Part shown: one piece after another, positions 32,442 to 42,073 of the stretch
How positions within the stretch are numbered: the stretch's first letter is position 1
Layout of the letters: each line of letters opens with the position of its first letter
DNA from: Algoriphagus sp. TR-M9
GTDB lineage: Bacteria > Bacteroidota > Bacteroidia > Cytophagales > Cyclobacteriaceae
Assembly (NCBI RefSeq): GCF_027594545.1
Contig: NZ_CP115160.1
Coordinates: forward strand, 3,964,501 to 4,028,500
Length of the DNA stretch: 64,000 nucleotides
Reading direction: 5' to 3'
Notes under the pieces: generated by a model
The model's database searches: none
Told to the model about the DNA's origin: nothing
What the model saw: the letters and a program-made list of their open reading frames with translations, nothing else
Program-made: the position numbers and the translations under genes

Positions 32442-32858
32442 ATGAAAAAAGGACATCTATTAGGTCTGGGAATCATCGCTATTGCGATAGTGATTATCAT
32501 GACATCCATAGGCGATGCCAGTAGCTACGAAAGCTTCAGTACCGCCAAAGAACTAAAGCAAGAAGGGAATGAGAATGCTATTCACGTCGTGGGGCAATTG
32601 AAAAAAGATGCCAATGGAGAAGTGACCGGACTGAATGTCAGGGAAGATAAGGTTTCCTTTACGTTTGTTTTGGTGGACAATGAAGGTACCGAGCAGGAGG
32701 TATTTTACAATGAGCCAGTACCGGCAGACTTCACACGATCAGAGTCAGTGGTAGTCATAGGGTCATATAAGAATGATGAAATCTTCATCGCTGACAAAAT
32801 CCTGATGAAATGCCCTTCCAAATACCAGGAAACTGACGTGCAGGCGGCAGGAATGTGA
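32442..32858 (+). CDS. ccmE: Cytochrome c maturation haem chaperone CcmE, CxxxY type
   Basis: A 138-residue periplasmic protein anchored by an N-terminal helix (LLGLGIIAIAIVIIMTSI). The OB-fold strands VVGQLKKDANGEVTGLNV and KVSFTFVLVDNEG, then EVFYNEPVPADF, are clear CcmE features. The covalent haem-binding residue, histidine in HxxxY in E. coli, is a cysteine here: KCPSKY, C124 and Y128. CxxxY variants are known in archaea and some bacteria. The cytoplasmic N-terminus is only about six residues. It is co-transcribed with ccmC and ccmF. Confidence 0.9.
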   Translation: MKKGHLLGLGIIAIAIVIIMTSIGDASSYESFSTAKELKQEGNENAIHVVGQLKKDANGEVTGLNVREDKVSFTFVLVDNEGTEQEVFYNEPVPADFTRSESVVVIGSYKNDEIFIADKILMKCPSKYQETDVQAAGM

Positions 32859-32884
32859 GAAAGTGAAGCTAGAATAAACAATCC

Positions 32885-35407
32885 ATGATCAATACCTTTA
32901 TCGGTAATTTCGGCCATTTAATGACCATAGTGGCCTTTGTCACCGCGCTGATTACCGCTTACGCATATTACCAATATTTCAAGGCACCCGAACTAGAGAA
33001 GGCGAATTGGAGAAGATTCAGTAGAATCAGTTTTTCCTTGCATGCTATATCCAGTGTGCTGATAGCTGTTTCGCTTTTCGAAATCATCTACAATCACCGT
33101 TTTGAGTATTTCTATGCCTACTCGCATAGCTCTAAGGCCCTGCCGGTGCATTATATGATTTCCAGTTTTTGGGAAGGTCAAGAAGGCGCTTTTATCCTGT
33201 GGATTTTCTGGAATGTAGTGCTGGGTTCCATCCTGATCGCCACGAATAAATTTTGGGAAGCACCGGTGATGATTGTCTTTGCTTTGGTGCAGGCTTTCCT
33301 GGTTTCCATGATATTAGGAGTAGTCATCGGTGATTTGAAAATAGGTAGTACACCTTTCATCTTACTCAGAGATGCCACACAAGCGCCGATTTTCCAGATG
33401 AATCCGGATTTTATACCTGAAGATGGCACTGGATTAAATCCGCTCTTGCAGAATATCTGGATGGTCATCCACCCGCCTACCCTATTCCTGGGCTACGCAT
33501 CCACACTAGTCCCATTTGCATTTTTAATGGGAGGATTGGTCACCAGAAAATACAGCGAGTGGATTCGTCCGGCTTTGCCATGGGCAATTTTCTCTGCCAT
33601 GATCTTGGGGATGGGTATTATTATGGGCGCCTATTGGGCTTATGTCACTTTGAACTTTGGGGGATACTGGAACTGGGACCCAGTAGAGAATGCCGTTTAT
33701 GTTCCCTGGCTAGTACTGGTGGCCTCCATTCATACCATGATCACCTTTAAGAAAAGTGCTACCGCGCTCAAGACTTCTATAGTCCTGGTGATCTCCACAT
33801 TTATCCTGGTCCTTTACGCTACCTTCTTGGTTCGCTCAGGAGTTTTGGGCGATTCCTCAGTACACTCTTTTACTGACCTGGGGCTTTCTGGGCAGTTATT
33901 GATTTATATGCTTTTCTTCCTCGTAGTAGCTATAATTCTAGCAGTAAGAGCCTGGAGGCACATCCCAAGCTCTGAAAAGGAAGCCTCTGTTTACTCGCGA
34001 GAATTTTGGATTTTCATAGGTGCTACCACCTTAGGTCTAATGGCATTCCAGGTCATACTGCCTACCTCCATCCCGGCCTGGAATGCTTTAGTAGAAGGCT
34101 TCGGAGGCATATCCAATATGGCTCCTCCGGCTGACCAGATCGAATTCTACACTAAATTCCAGTTATGGTTTGCAGTGGTGATCGCTTTACTCACCGCCGT
34201 GGGTCAATTTTTCTGGTGGCAGAAAATGGATAAAAAAGCCTTGAAAGAAGCGCTTTTAACCCCTTATATCATTTCTGTATTGCTATCAGCTGCGGTGATT
34301 GTACTGGCCAAAGTCTACGATTGGAAGTATATCATAGTAGTACTGGCCGGCACATTTACAATCACTGCAAACGCTGTGATTCTGATCAGAATCCTAAAGA
34401 AGTCCACTTTCAAGCTAGCAGGAGGCTCTTTGGCACATATTGGCCTGGGGATGGTGCTGATCGGCGTCATGTTCAGTTCTGGCTATTCAGATGTGATTTC
34501 CATCAACATGTCCGGTCTTACCTACAGCAACAGTTGGGAGGATGAACTGAACAAAGAACACGTGCTGCTTTGGATCAACAAGCCGATTCAGATGAAAGAT
34601 TACACAGTCATCTACAGAGGCCGCCAAAAGAAGGTGGTGGGTATTCCTGAGTATGTACCTGCAAGAATTCTGGAAGAAACCGATGCAGTCAACAAAATGA
34701 TCGCACTGGAAGGGTATAAAGATTACTTCCAAAAAGGCGATGAAGTGGATATTGTACTGGAAGAAAACGATTACTTCCGTATCGAATACTATCAAAATGA
34801 AGTGATGAAATTCTCACTTAGTCCCATGTCCCAATTCAATGAGGGTATGGGAGGGTTGATTTCCTCTCCTGATTCCAAAATATTCATAGATAAAGACCTC
34901 TACACTTATGTAGCGGCTATGAACGATCCTGAAGATCCTGACTGGAAGGAAGACGAACTTTACGAAGTGGCTCCTGGAGAGCAATTCCATGTGGCAGATT
35001 ACGTGACCTATTTTGACGGGGCGGATGTTCTGGAAGAACTGGATGGCTACACCTTGCAGGAAGGCGATGTGGCTGTAAGAGCTAACCTGAGAATTCTAGA
35101 CTATGATGTGGAAAAAACACTACAACCTACATTTATCATCCGTAATAACCAGGTGGGTAAACTACCTGTTATTGACAACGAATTAGGGATAAAAGTTAGC
35201 TTGGAAAATATCTTACCGGAGGAAAACAAATTTGTATTCAAAGTCAATCAGTACCAAAAAGACTACGTGGTGATGAAGGCTATTGTAAAGCCATATATCA
35301 ATGTGCTGTGGATGGGTACCATCATCATGCTGCTAGGCTTCACCGTCGCAATATACCGGAGATTTGATGAGTTCAAAAAGATGCGGGACAAAGGCCTGGA
35401 GGCTTAA
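32885..35407 (+). CDS. ccmF: Cytochrome c maturation haem lyase CcmF
   Basis: An 840-residue, many-helix membrane protein, longer than E. coli CcmF (about 650) because of a large periplasmic domain near the C-terminus (about residues 540-800). Motifs: SFWEGQEGAF (residues 94-103), IHPP (195-198) and the WWD haem motif FGGYWNWDPVENA (258-270). It attaches haem from CcmE to the CxxCH of apocytochromes. The gene closes the ccmC-ccmF operon. A terminator follows within 50 bases. Confidence 0.93.
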   Translation: MINTFIGNFGHLMTIVAFVTALITAYAYYQYFKAPELEKANWRRFSRISFSLHAISSVLIAVSLFEIIYNHRFEYFYAYSHSSKALPVHYMISSFWEGQEGAFILWIFWNVVLGSILIATNKFWEAPVMIVFALVQAFLVSMILGVVIGDLKIGSTPFILLRDATQAPIFQMNPDFIPEDGTGLNPLLQNIWMVIHPPTLFLGYASTLVPFAFLMGGLVTRKYSEWIRPALPWAIFSAMILGMGIIMGAYWAYVTLNFGGYWNWDPVENAVYVPWLVLVASIHTMITFKKSATALKTSIVLVISTFILVLYATFLVRSGVLGDSSVHSFTDLGLSGQLLIYMLFFLVVAIILAVRAWRHIPSSEKEASVYSREFWIFIGATTLGLMAFQVILPTSIPAWNALVEGFGGISNMAPPADQIEFYTKFQLWFAVVIALLTAVGQFFWWQKMDKKALKEALLTPYIISVLLSAAVIVLAKVYDWKYIIVVLAGTFTITANAVILIRILKKSTFKLAGGSLAHIGLGMVLIGVMFSSGYSDVISINMSGLTYSNSWEDELNKEHVLLWINKPIQMKDYTVIYRGRQKKVVGIPEYVPARILEETDAVNKMIALEGYKDYFQKGDEVDIVLEENDYFRIEYYQNEVMKFSLSPMSQFNEGMGGLISSPDSKIFIDKDLYTYVAAMNDPEDPDWKEDELYEVAPGEQFHVADYVTYFDGADVLEELDGYTLQEGDVAVRANLRILDYDVEKTLQPTFIIRNNQVGKLPVIDNELGIKVSLENILPEENKFVFKVNQYQKDYVVMKAIVKPYINVLWMGTIIMLLGFTVAIYRRFDEFKKMRDKGLEA

Positions 35408-35420
35408 TAAATCTTCACTC

Positions 35421-35452
35421 AAAAAGCCAGATATTAATTTATCTGGCTTTTT
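35421..35452. terminator. Bidirectional terminator between ccmF and the GH3 gene
   Basis: A perfect 12-bp stem AAAAAGCCAGAT / ATCTGGCTTTTT (35421-35432 with 35441-35452). It ends in a T run on both strands, so it can serve both convergent genes. Confidence 0.88.
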
Positions 35453-35465
35453 TTAGGCGCAGTCC

Positions 35466-36998
35466 TTAAACTTCAGAAGGTAGATTCAACGATAAAATCT
35501 CCTCCAGATATTCCCTTGAATTGGACAATCTTGGCACTTTGTGCTGCCCGCCTAGCTTTCCTTTTTTTCGCATCCACTGTTCAAATAGCCCCGCTGGCGC
35601 ATGGTGAATGATAGGCTCCATCAAAGCCAATCCCTTGTATCTTTTTGCATCATAATCCGAATTGATTTCCCGGAGCTTTTCATCCAGTAGCTGATCAAAC
35701 CTTTTCATATCGGATGGCTCCTTTTGAAACTCAATAATCCATTCATGAGCTCCCTTTCCGCCAGATGACTCAAAGTAAACCGGGGCAGCGGTGAAGTTTG
35801 CTATGCGCGCATCTGTTTGCTCAGCGGCATATTGAATAGCTTTTTCGGCATTTTCTACAATCACCTCTTCGCCAAAGGCATTGATAAAATGTTTGGTCCT
35901 TCCAGTAATCCGGAAGCGAAAAGGCCGTGTAGAAGTGAATTTGATGGTATCACCTATTTTGTATCGCCAGAGCCCTCCATTGGTAGAAATCACTATAGCG
36001 TAATTCTTACCCGTTTCCACCTCAGAAAGCGGGACTACTTTGGGACTGGCTCTATCCCACTCTTCCATGGGGATAAATTCATAAAAAATCCCATAGTCCA
36101 GCAGCAACAATAGCTCATCAGAATCTGCCTGATCTTGGATACCAAAAAATCCTTCGGAGGCATTATACGTCTCCATGTAGCGCATTTTATCCGAAGGTAT
36201 CAATTCCTGAAATAAACTACGGTAAGGACCAAATGCCACTGCTCCGTGAAAGAAAACCTCCAAGTTTGGCCAAACTTCCAGAATGTTCTTGGCTTTTTTG
36301 ATTTCAAGTATTTTCTGAATCAATACAATAGTCCAAGTAGGTACACCAGCAATACAGGTCACATTTTCGTTCATGGTCTCCCGGGCCATTTTTTCGATCT
36401 TCTCCTCCCACTCTGACATCAGCGCCGTCTCCAAAGATGGCGTACGGACTAGCTGTGCCCAGATAGGCAGGTTATGCATGATTACCGCTGAAATGTCTCC
36501 TGCTCTGGTTTTCCCAGTTGGATTTAGGGGGTTCTTTTCTAATGTACCTCCTATAGTAAGACTTTTGCCGGAAAAGAGATTCGAATCAGGATTATTGATC
36601 AGGTAAAGGGAAAGCAGGTCCTTACCTCCCTTGTAATGACATTCTTCCAGGCTTTCCTCAGTGACTGGTATGTACTTACTTCGGCTTGAAGTAGTGCCGG
36701 ATGACTTGGAAAACCACTCTATATCCGTATTCCAAAGCACATTTTGCTGACCCCGCATGGTCTTCTCGATGTATGGTTTGAGTGACTCATAGTCGTGGAC
36801 GGGGACATTAGAAGCAAAGTCTGCATAGGATTTGATATTCTTGAAATTAAACGCTCTGCCAAACTCAGTTCGCAGTCCAGCTTCGATCAAATCCTTGAAA
36901 ATCGAATTTTGAACTTCTATGGGGTTGTTTTTAAAGTGATCAATCTGCGCCTTTCTGGTTTTGAAAAGCCAGGACATAAAAGAGTTAAGCACTGCCAT
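35466..36998 (-). CDS. GH3-family acyl-adenylate-type protein
   Basis: A 510-residue cytoplasmic protein of the GH3 family, known in plants for joining amino acids to jasmonate or auxin and found in many Bacteroidota without known role. Visible: WFSKSSGTTSSRSKYIPVTE (nucleotide-binding P-loop-like motif), YNASEGFFGIQDQ (family motif II) and GGLWRYKIGDTIKFTSTRPFR (motif III), then FRITGRTKHFINAFGEEVIVE. All three ANL-superfamily adenylation motifs are intact, so ATP-dependent activation of a carboxylic acid is likely. The stop of lptB overlaps its start by one base. Confidence 0.9.
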   Translation of the reverse strand: MAVLNSFMSWLFKTRKAQIDHFKNNPIEVQNSIFKDLIEAGLRTEFGRAFNFKNIKSYADFASNVPVHDYESLKPYIEKTMRGQQNVLWNTDIEWFSKSSGTTSSRSKYIPVTEESLEECHYKGGKDLLSLYLINNPDSNLFSGKSLTIGGTLEKNPLNPTGKTRAGDISAVIMHNLPIWAQLVRTPSLETALMSEWEEKIEKMARETMNENVTCIAGVPTWTIVLIQKILEIKKAKNILEVWPNLEVFFHGAVAFGPYRSLFQELIPSDKMRYMETYNASEGFFGIQDQADSDELLLLLDYGIFYEFIPMEEWDRASPKVVPLSEVETGKNYAIVISTNGGLWRYKIGDTIKFTSTRPFRFRITGRTKHFINAFGEEVIVENAEKAIQYAAEQTDARIANFTAAPVYFESSGGKGAHEWIIEFQKEPSDMKRFDQLLDEKLREINSDYDAKRYKGLALMEPIIHHAPAGLFEQWMRKKGKLGGQHKVPRLSNSREYLEEILSLNLPSEV

Positions 36999-37735
36999 TA
37001 ATTAAAAACTTTGCGTTTCAACTCGAAATTACTGCCCAGGTAGACTTTGCGGACTTGCTCATCAGCCGCCAGCTCCTCAGCAGTACCAGCTTTTAGCAGT
37101 TTCCCCTCAAACATCAAGTAAGCTCTATCAGTAATCGAAAGCGTTTCATTGACATTGTGATCTGTAATCAGAATCCCGATATTCTTTGTCTTTAATTTAG
37201 CTACAATGGTTTGTATTTCCTCCACCGCAATAGGATCTACTCCTGCAAATGGCTCATCCAACAACACAAATTTGGGGTCTACCGCTAGTGCCCGGGCGAT
37301 CTCTGTTCTTCTTCTTTCTCCTCCGGAAAGTACCATCCCCAGATTTTTACGGACATGTGTAAGACTAAACTCTTCTAATAAGCTGTCCACCTTTTCTCTT
37401 CTTTGCTGCTTAGGCATTTTGGTCATTTCCAGCACTGCCATGATATTTTCTTCCACGGAAAGCTTTCGAAAAACAGATGCTTCTTGGGCCAGATACCCTA
37501 TCCCCGCCTGCGCTCTCTTATACATGGGCAAACTGGTAATATTATCATCCTCCAAAAATATCTGGCCTTCATTGGGCTGAATTAAACCTACGATCATATA
37601 AAAGGACGTGGTTTTCCCTGCACCATTTGGTCCCAAAAGCCCAACAATTTCGCCTTGGCTCACCTCTACGGAGATATCGTTTACCACACGGCGTCCCTTG
37701 TATATTTTCACTAAATGTTCCGCACGAAGCATCAT
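36998..37735 (-). CDS. lptB: LPS export ABC transporter ATPase LptB
   Basis: The cytoplasmic ATPase of the Lpt machine that moves lipopolysaccharide from the inner to the outer membrane. Walker [22 protein letters not shown]-loop [12 protein letters not shown], signature [15 protein letters not shown], Walker [17 protein letters not shown] and the switch histidine [12 protein letters not shown] are present. The ATG at 37735 gives 245 residues; a TTG at 37744 would overlap recJ. It starts one base after the recJ stop and ends on the GH3 start, so recJ-lptB-GH3 is probably one transcript. Confidence 0.95.
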   Translation of the reverse strand: MMLRAEHLVKIYKGRRVVNDISVEVSQGEIVGLLGPNGAGKTTSFYMIVGLIQPNEGQIFLEDDNITSLPMYKRAQAGIGYLAQEASVFRKLSVEENIMAVLEMTKMPKQQRREKVDSLLEEFSLTHVRKNLGMVLSGGERRRTEIARALAVDPKFVLLDEPFAGVDPIAVEEIQTIVAKLKTKNIGILITDHNVNETLSITDRAYLMFEGKLLKAGTAEELAADEQVRKVYLGSNFELKRKVFN

Positions 37736-37736
37736 A

Positions 37737-39461
37737 TCAATCAAATTTTATATCCTTCACATATAGCTGGAGACTACTTTTGTCACGAAAGACGTTTTCC
37801 CGCATTTCTGCCACTATATCAAACCTCATTTTGCCCTGAAGCATATTTACGGTAGTCAGATCAGGATCTTTTGCTCGATCTGCCATACCAAATCCCAAGC
37901 AAACAGGGGTAGTTACCTGCCCATCCTGGACGATTTTAAATCGCAGATGCTTATCCTTTAACACAATTACATCCTCAGCATAAACATTTGAAATCCGGAA
38001 AACCGGCTCAGGATTTCCAGGCCCGAATGGCGCCATCTGCCTCAATATATTGTAAAATTTGTAATTAATCTGATCTAGCAGCAATTCATCATCCACTTCG
38101 ATCACCGGACGCAGGTGCATAGCCTTGATCCTTCGCTTCACCACGGCCTCAAATTTCTCTTGAAATGCAGGAACATTTTCCACCGATAAGGTCAGCCCGG
38201 CGGCATACATATGGCCTCCAAATTGGTCCAAAAGTTCCGCACATTCCTCTATAGCTTCATAGATATTAAAATCCACGACTGATCGGGCACTACCGGTAGC
38301 TTTGCCATTAGACTCCGTCAAAATAATGGTAGGTCGGTAATATTTTTCAATACAGCGACTTGCCACTATTCCGATTACTCCTTTGTGCCAATCATCCTTG
38401 AAAAGCACTGTGGAGTTCCAGTCTAGGCTTTCTTCCTGAGCTGCTATCATCTCAAAAGCTTCCTTAGTGATATTCTCATCAAAATTTCTCCTGGTGGCAT
38501 TGACTTCGTCAACTACCTTCGCACGCTCCATGGCAGCTTCCAGATCAGTGGATATCAATAATTCCACAGAAGCCTTGGCATGTTCCAATCGCCCAGATGC
38601 ATTGATTCTCGGGCCGATTTTGAAAACTACATCTGATATGCCTATGTCTTTTTCCAGCTTGCTACTGAGCATGAGAGCCTTCAGTCCCGGACACGGTGTA
38701 TTATTGATTCTATCCAGGCCATAATAGGCCAAAATCCTATTTTCGCCTGTAATCGGAACTATATCAGCAGCAATACTCACTGCTACCAAATCCAGATACG
38801 CATCCAGAATAGCGTTATCCATTCCCCTTTTACTGGCCAAAGCCTGGATCAATTTAAACCCCACTCCAGCACCACTGAGCTCCTTGTATGGATAGTCACA
38901 ATCTTTTCGCTTGGCATCCAAAACCGCCACAGCATCTGGCAATTGCTCTCCGGGCGTATGATGATCACAAATAATAAAATCAACTCCAAGGCGCTTGGCC
39001 AAATCCACCTTTTCTATGGCCTTGATCCCACAATCCAGCGCTATTACCAATTTGAAATCTTGGTCTGCAGCGAATCGAACTCCATTTTCAGAAATCCCAT
39101 ACCCTTCCTTATAGCGGTCTGGAATATAAAAATCCACCAAGGGATAAAAGGTCCTTAAAAATCCAAACATTAAGGCCACTGCCGTAGTCCCATCCACATC
39201 ATAATCCCCATAGACTAGGATCTTCTGCTCATTTGCGATGGCTTGTTGGATTCGGTTCACCGCTTCAGCCATATCCTTCATCAGAAAAGGATCGTGAAGC
39301 TGAGTCAAAGACGGGCGGAAGTAATTCTTGGCTTCACTAAAACTCTCCACACCTCGATTGATCAGCATATTGGACAAGATGGGGTTGACGTTGATTGCCT
39401 TACTCAACTGGTCTATAATAAGTTGATCGCCTTTAGGCTTTTGTTTCCAGACGTACTCCAT
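37737..39461 (-). CDS. recJ: Single-strand-specific exonuclease RecJ
   Basis: A 5'-3' single-strand DNA exonuclease used in mismatch repair and recombination. DHH-family motifs: [20 protein letters not shown] (metal-binding), IALDCGIKA and [22 protein letters not shown], plus the DHHA1-type [12 protein letters not shown]. 574 residues, normal. The N-terminal [20 protein letters not shown] and the [15 protein letters not shown] OB region near the C-terminus are family features. It heads the recJ-lptB unit. Confidence 0.96.
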   Translation of the reverse strand: MEYVWKQKPKGDQLIIDQLSKAINVNPILSNMLINRGVESFSEAKNYFRPSLTQLHDPFLMKDMAEAVNRIQQAIANEQKILVYGDYDVDGTTAVALMFGFLRTFYPLVDFYIPDRYKEGYGISENGVRFAADQDFKLVIALDCGIKAIEKVDLAKRLGVDFIICDHHTPGEQLPDAVAVLDAKRKDCDYPYKELSGAGVGFKLIQALASKRGMDNAILDAYLDLVAVSIAADIVPITGENRILAYYGLDRINNTPCPGLKALMLSSKLEKDIGISDVVFKIGPRINASGRLEHAKASVELLISTDLEAAMERAKVVDEVNATRRNFDENITKEAFEMIAAQEESLDWNSTVLFKDDWHKGVIGIVASRCIEKYYRPTIILTESNGKATGSARSVVDFNIYEAIEECAELLDQFGGHMYAAGLTLSVENVPAFQEKFEAVVKRRIKAMHLRPVIEVDDELLLDQINYKFYNILRQMAPFGPGNPEPVFRISNVYAEDVIVLKDKHLRFKIVQDGQVTTPVCLGFGMADRAKDPDLTTVNMLQGKMRFDIVAEMRENVFRDKSSLQLYVKDIKFD

Positions 39462-39565
39462 TCAGCTATATTAGTAATGGTGGGATTTTAAGATATAATT
39501 TCTAAAAAGGCTTGTCTCTATATTCGCCTTTTTCGGGTCAAAGGTTTAGCAAAAACCTAAAAAAG

Positions 39566-39754
39566 CTATCCTTTTTGGCGCTTGTATTTCCCAAAAAAAT
39601 AGGCTGGGAAAATCAATGCTTTCAACTTCCAGTCATTCTTCTCCTGTAGACTTAAGCCTTGGTCCTCATGAACAGTCCGGTACATTTTACCAGCCAAAAG
39701 ACAGTGCCCTATCAGTAGTGCAAATACTATTGCGTATGTAATCAGTTCGGTCAT
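39566..39754 (-). CDS. Small membrane protein of unknown function
   Basis: A 62-residue protein with one strong membrane helix (ELITYAIVFALLIGHCLLAG) and a basic tail with a conserved-looking LKALIFPAYFFGKYKRQKG end, which may lie in the membrane interface. The ATG at 39754 is preferred over an extension to 39769. It is transcribed toward recJ on the same strand with a gap of about 100 bases. I do not recognise a family. Confidence 0.5.
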   Translation of the reverse strand: MTELITYAIVFALLIGHCLLAGKMYRTVHEDQGLSLQEKNDWKLKALIFPAYFFGKYKRQKG

Positions 39755-39800
39755 GATTGCGTTTAGCACTAAGCTAATATTGAAATTATTATTGAGTTTC

Positions 39801-40631
39801 TCAGGAAGTCTTCTTCAGTATCAAAGCTGCCCAATTATCCTTACTCTGACTAGACACCAAGTCCAGCCCCAGCTGCTTGGCACATGCCTGCAGGTCTTCA
39901 ATATCTTCGGTATAAAATCCACTGAGCAGCAGATCTCCGTTCTCTTTCAGCAGCTGGACGTATATCTCCATCTCGTCTAGCAAGACATTCTTGTTGATAT
40001 TGGCCAAAATGATATCAAATTCGCCGGATGGATTGACTTCTCGTATGGTTCCAAGCTTCATCCGGGTCTCTAGCACATTGAGGTCAAAATTCTCATTGCC
40101 GTTTTCTACACACCAGTCGTCGATATCAAAAGCCTCCACCGAACTGGCTCCAAGCAGGTGCGCCATGACAGCCAAAATCCCCGTGCCGGACCCTACGTCT
40201 AGGACTCTCTTTCCCTGATGGTCAATCTGTCCCTGATGCCTGAGCATCTGAAAGGTCGTGGCGTGGTGGCCAGTACCAAAGGACATTTTGGGGTTGATGA
40301 TGATCTCGTGCTTGTATTGCGGCTGTGGAGTGTGAAAAGAAGCCCTGACATAGACCAGATCATCCACCGCTATGGGATCGTAATTTTTCTCCCACTCTGC
40401 ATTCCAATTGACCTTGGGGAGAATCCCCTCCTCCAAAGTCACCTGGGCTTCATCTTTATACTTTGCGATCACCTCGTCGAATTCCGCTTGATCAAAATCT
40501 GACCTTAGCGCATAAGCATCGATTCCCTCCTCAGTTTCGAGGAAGGAATCAAAGCCTATCATGGATAGTTCGGCGATCAGGATTTCCCGGAATTCATCCA
40601 GGCATTTGATTTTAAACTCCAGGTAATCCAT
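39801..40631 (-). CDS. prmA: Ribosomal protein L11 methyltransferase
   Basis: Trimethylates lysines and the N-terminus of ribosomal protein L11. SAM-binding motif VLDVGSGTGILAVMAHLLGA, then DIILANINKNVLLDEM (the NxxY-like NINK motif of PrmA) and FGTGHHATTFQMLRH, which is highly diagnostic. 276 residues, normal. The N-terminal half (CLDEFREILIAELSMIGFDS) is the substrate-recognition domain. It starts 9 bases after the tpiA stop. Confidence 0.95.
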   Translation of the reverse strand: MDYLEFKIKCLDEFREILIAELSMIGFDSFLETEEGIDAYALRSDFDQAEFDEVIAKYKDEAQVTLEEGILPKVNWNAEWEKNYDPIAVDDLVYVRASFHTPQPQYKHEIIINPKMSFGTGHHATTFQMLRHQGQIDHQGKRVLDVGSGTGILAVMAHLLGASSVEAFDIDDWCVENGNENFDLNVLETRMKLGTIREVNPSGEFDIILANINKNVLLDEMEIYVQLLKENGDLLLSGFYTEDIEDLQACAKQLGLDLVSSQSKDNWAALILKKTS

Positions 40632-40639
40632 CGGGGTAG

Positions 40640-41401
40640 TTAGAATGATTTGATGATGTCTACAAAATCACGGGACTTCAATGAAGCTCCGCCAATCAAC
40701 CCGCCATCCACATCTGGCTTGGAAAACAACTCTTGGGCATTTTTCGGATTACAGCTTCCTCCATACAGGATAGAAGTATTGTCAGCGATATCTTTGCCGT
40801 ATTTGGAAGCGATGTGTCTTCTCAAAGCTGCATGCATTTCCTGCGCTTCGTCTGAACTGGCTGTTTTCCCAGTTCCGATCGCCCAGATCGGCTCATAGGC
40901 AATCACGATTTTGGAGAAATCTTCAGGACTCAGGTCAAAAAGACTTTCAGTCAACTGATATTTCACATTTGGCTCATGAGTACCGGCAGTACGGATTTCC
41001 AGAGATTCTCCACAGCAGAAGATCGGGGTTAGGCCGTTGGCCAAAGCTAACTTCACCTTAGCGGCCAGCATCTCATTACTTTCCTGAAAATATTCCCTAC
41101 GTTCACTATGTCCTATAATCACATATTGCACGCCGAAAGAAGCCAGAATTTTAGCGGAAGTCTCACCGGTATATGCTCCGGATTCCTTGTCCGAGCAATT
41201 TTGAGAACCCATAAATACACCCTTGGCGTCACCAATCAGCTTTTTAACCGGGAAAATATGAGGAAAAGGAGGATTTAAAATTGCGATAGCATCACCGGAA
41301 TGCTCGTCTTTCAACATATTGATGATCTCGGAAGTAAGGGTCTGACCTTCTTCGAAAGTCATGTTCATTTTCCAGTTGCCGGCTACGATTTTCTTGCGCA
41401 T
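40640..41401 (-). CDS. tpiA: Triosephosphate isomerase
   Basis: Interconverts dihydroxyacetone phosphate and glyceraldehyde 3-phosphate. [17 protein letters not shown] (catalytic lysine), [15 protein letters not shown] (catalytic histidine), [18 protein letters not shown] (catalytic glutamate, loop 6) and [20 protein letters not shown] are all intact. 253 residues, normal. prmA follows after 9 bases as a likely co-transcribed gene. The start at 41401 is an ATG directly on the conserved motif. Confidence 0.97.
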   Translation of the reverse strand: MRKKIVAGNWKMNMTFEEGQTLTSEIINMLKDEHSGDAIAILNPPFPHIFPVKKLIGDAKGVFMGSQNCSDKESGAYTGETSAKILASFGVQYVIIGHSERREYFQESNEMLAAKVKLALANGLTPIFCCGESLEIRTAGTHEPNVKYQLTESLFDLSPEDFSKIVIAYEPIWAIGTGKTASSDEAQEMHAALRRHIASKYGKDIADNTSILYGGSCNPKNAQELFSKPDVDGGLIGGASLKSRDFVDIIKSF

Positions 41402-41473
41402 AATGGGTTTGAAAATTTTATTAAGGTTTGAAAAAAAAGATTCAATGAATAATTTGATTTAAAATTACGGAAA

Positions 41474-41989
41474 ATGTCCAGTTGGGGAAAATATAAGGCA
41501 AATGAGTCAGGAAAAAAGTCCTGGTCACAGGAAGAAGCATTCGAGAAACTCACTACTTTTTGTGCCTATCAGGATCGCTGCCCCTGGGAAATCAGGCGCA
41601 AACTCTACGAAAAAGGAATCAAAGACGAACCCGCTGAGCGATTGATCGCAGAATTGGTCCAAGAGGAATTTGTAAACGAGAGCCGTTTCGCCCGGTCTTT
41701 TGCCAGAGGCAAATTCAGGCTGAAAAAATGGGGTAAAAACCGCATCCGCATGGAACTCAAAATGCGGGAAATCCCAGAAGATCTGATACGAAAAGGACTA
41801 GCAGAAATCGATCCAGAAGAATATTACGAAACGCTTTTGACCCTGACCGAAAAGAAATGGGATACCACAAAAGAACCAGATGCCTATAAGAAAAAATACA
41901 AGGTCATCCAGTATTTAATGAACAGGGGATTTGAAATGGATCTGGTGAAGGAAGCGATTGAGAGTTTGAATACGTCGACTGACGACTGA
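41474..41989 (+). CDS. recX: RecX family regulatory protein
   Basis: A 171-residue, very basic helical protein. The pattern LTTFCAYQDRCPWEIRRKLYEKGI, AERLIAELVQEEFVNESRFARSFARGKF and KKWGKNRIRMELKMREIPED is the three-helix RecX repeat. RecX binds RecA filaments and limits recombination. No recA neighbours it here. Divergent from tpiA with about 70 bases between starts. Confidence 0.88.
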   Translation: MSSWGKYKANESGKKSWSQEEAFEKLTTFCAYQDRCPWEIRRKLYEKGIKDEPAERLIAELVQEEFVNESRFARSFARGKFRLKKWGKNRIRMELKMREIPEDLIRKGLAEIDPEEYYETLLTLTEKKWDTTKEPDAYKKKYKVIQYLMNRGFEMDLVKEAIESLNTSTDD

Positions 41990-42073
41990 CCACAGTCCAC
42001 CGCCACCAAATTTCAAAAATCTATCATTAATGTTTCAGGACAGCTGTTGACCGTCGACGGTGGTCTGTTGACA
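41990..42073. repeat. Degenerate intergenic repeat with inverted arms
   Basis: The sequence GACTGACGACTGACCACAGT (about 41976-41995) runs from the end of recX into the gap, and near 42046-42069 a related GACCGTCGACGGTGGTCTG appears, partly as its inverse. Scrambled GTC/GAC units of this kind are common between genes in Cytophagales. Its 3' end faces the terminus of the crtD-like gene. No clear T run. Confidence 0.35.
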
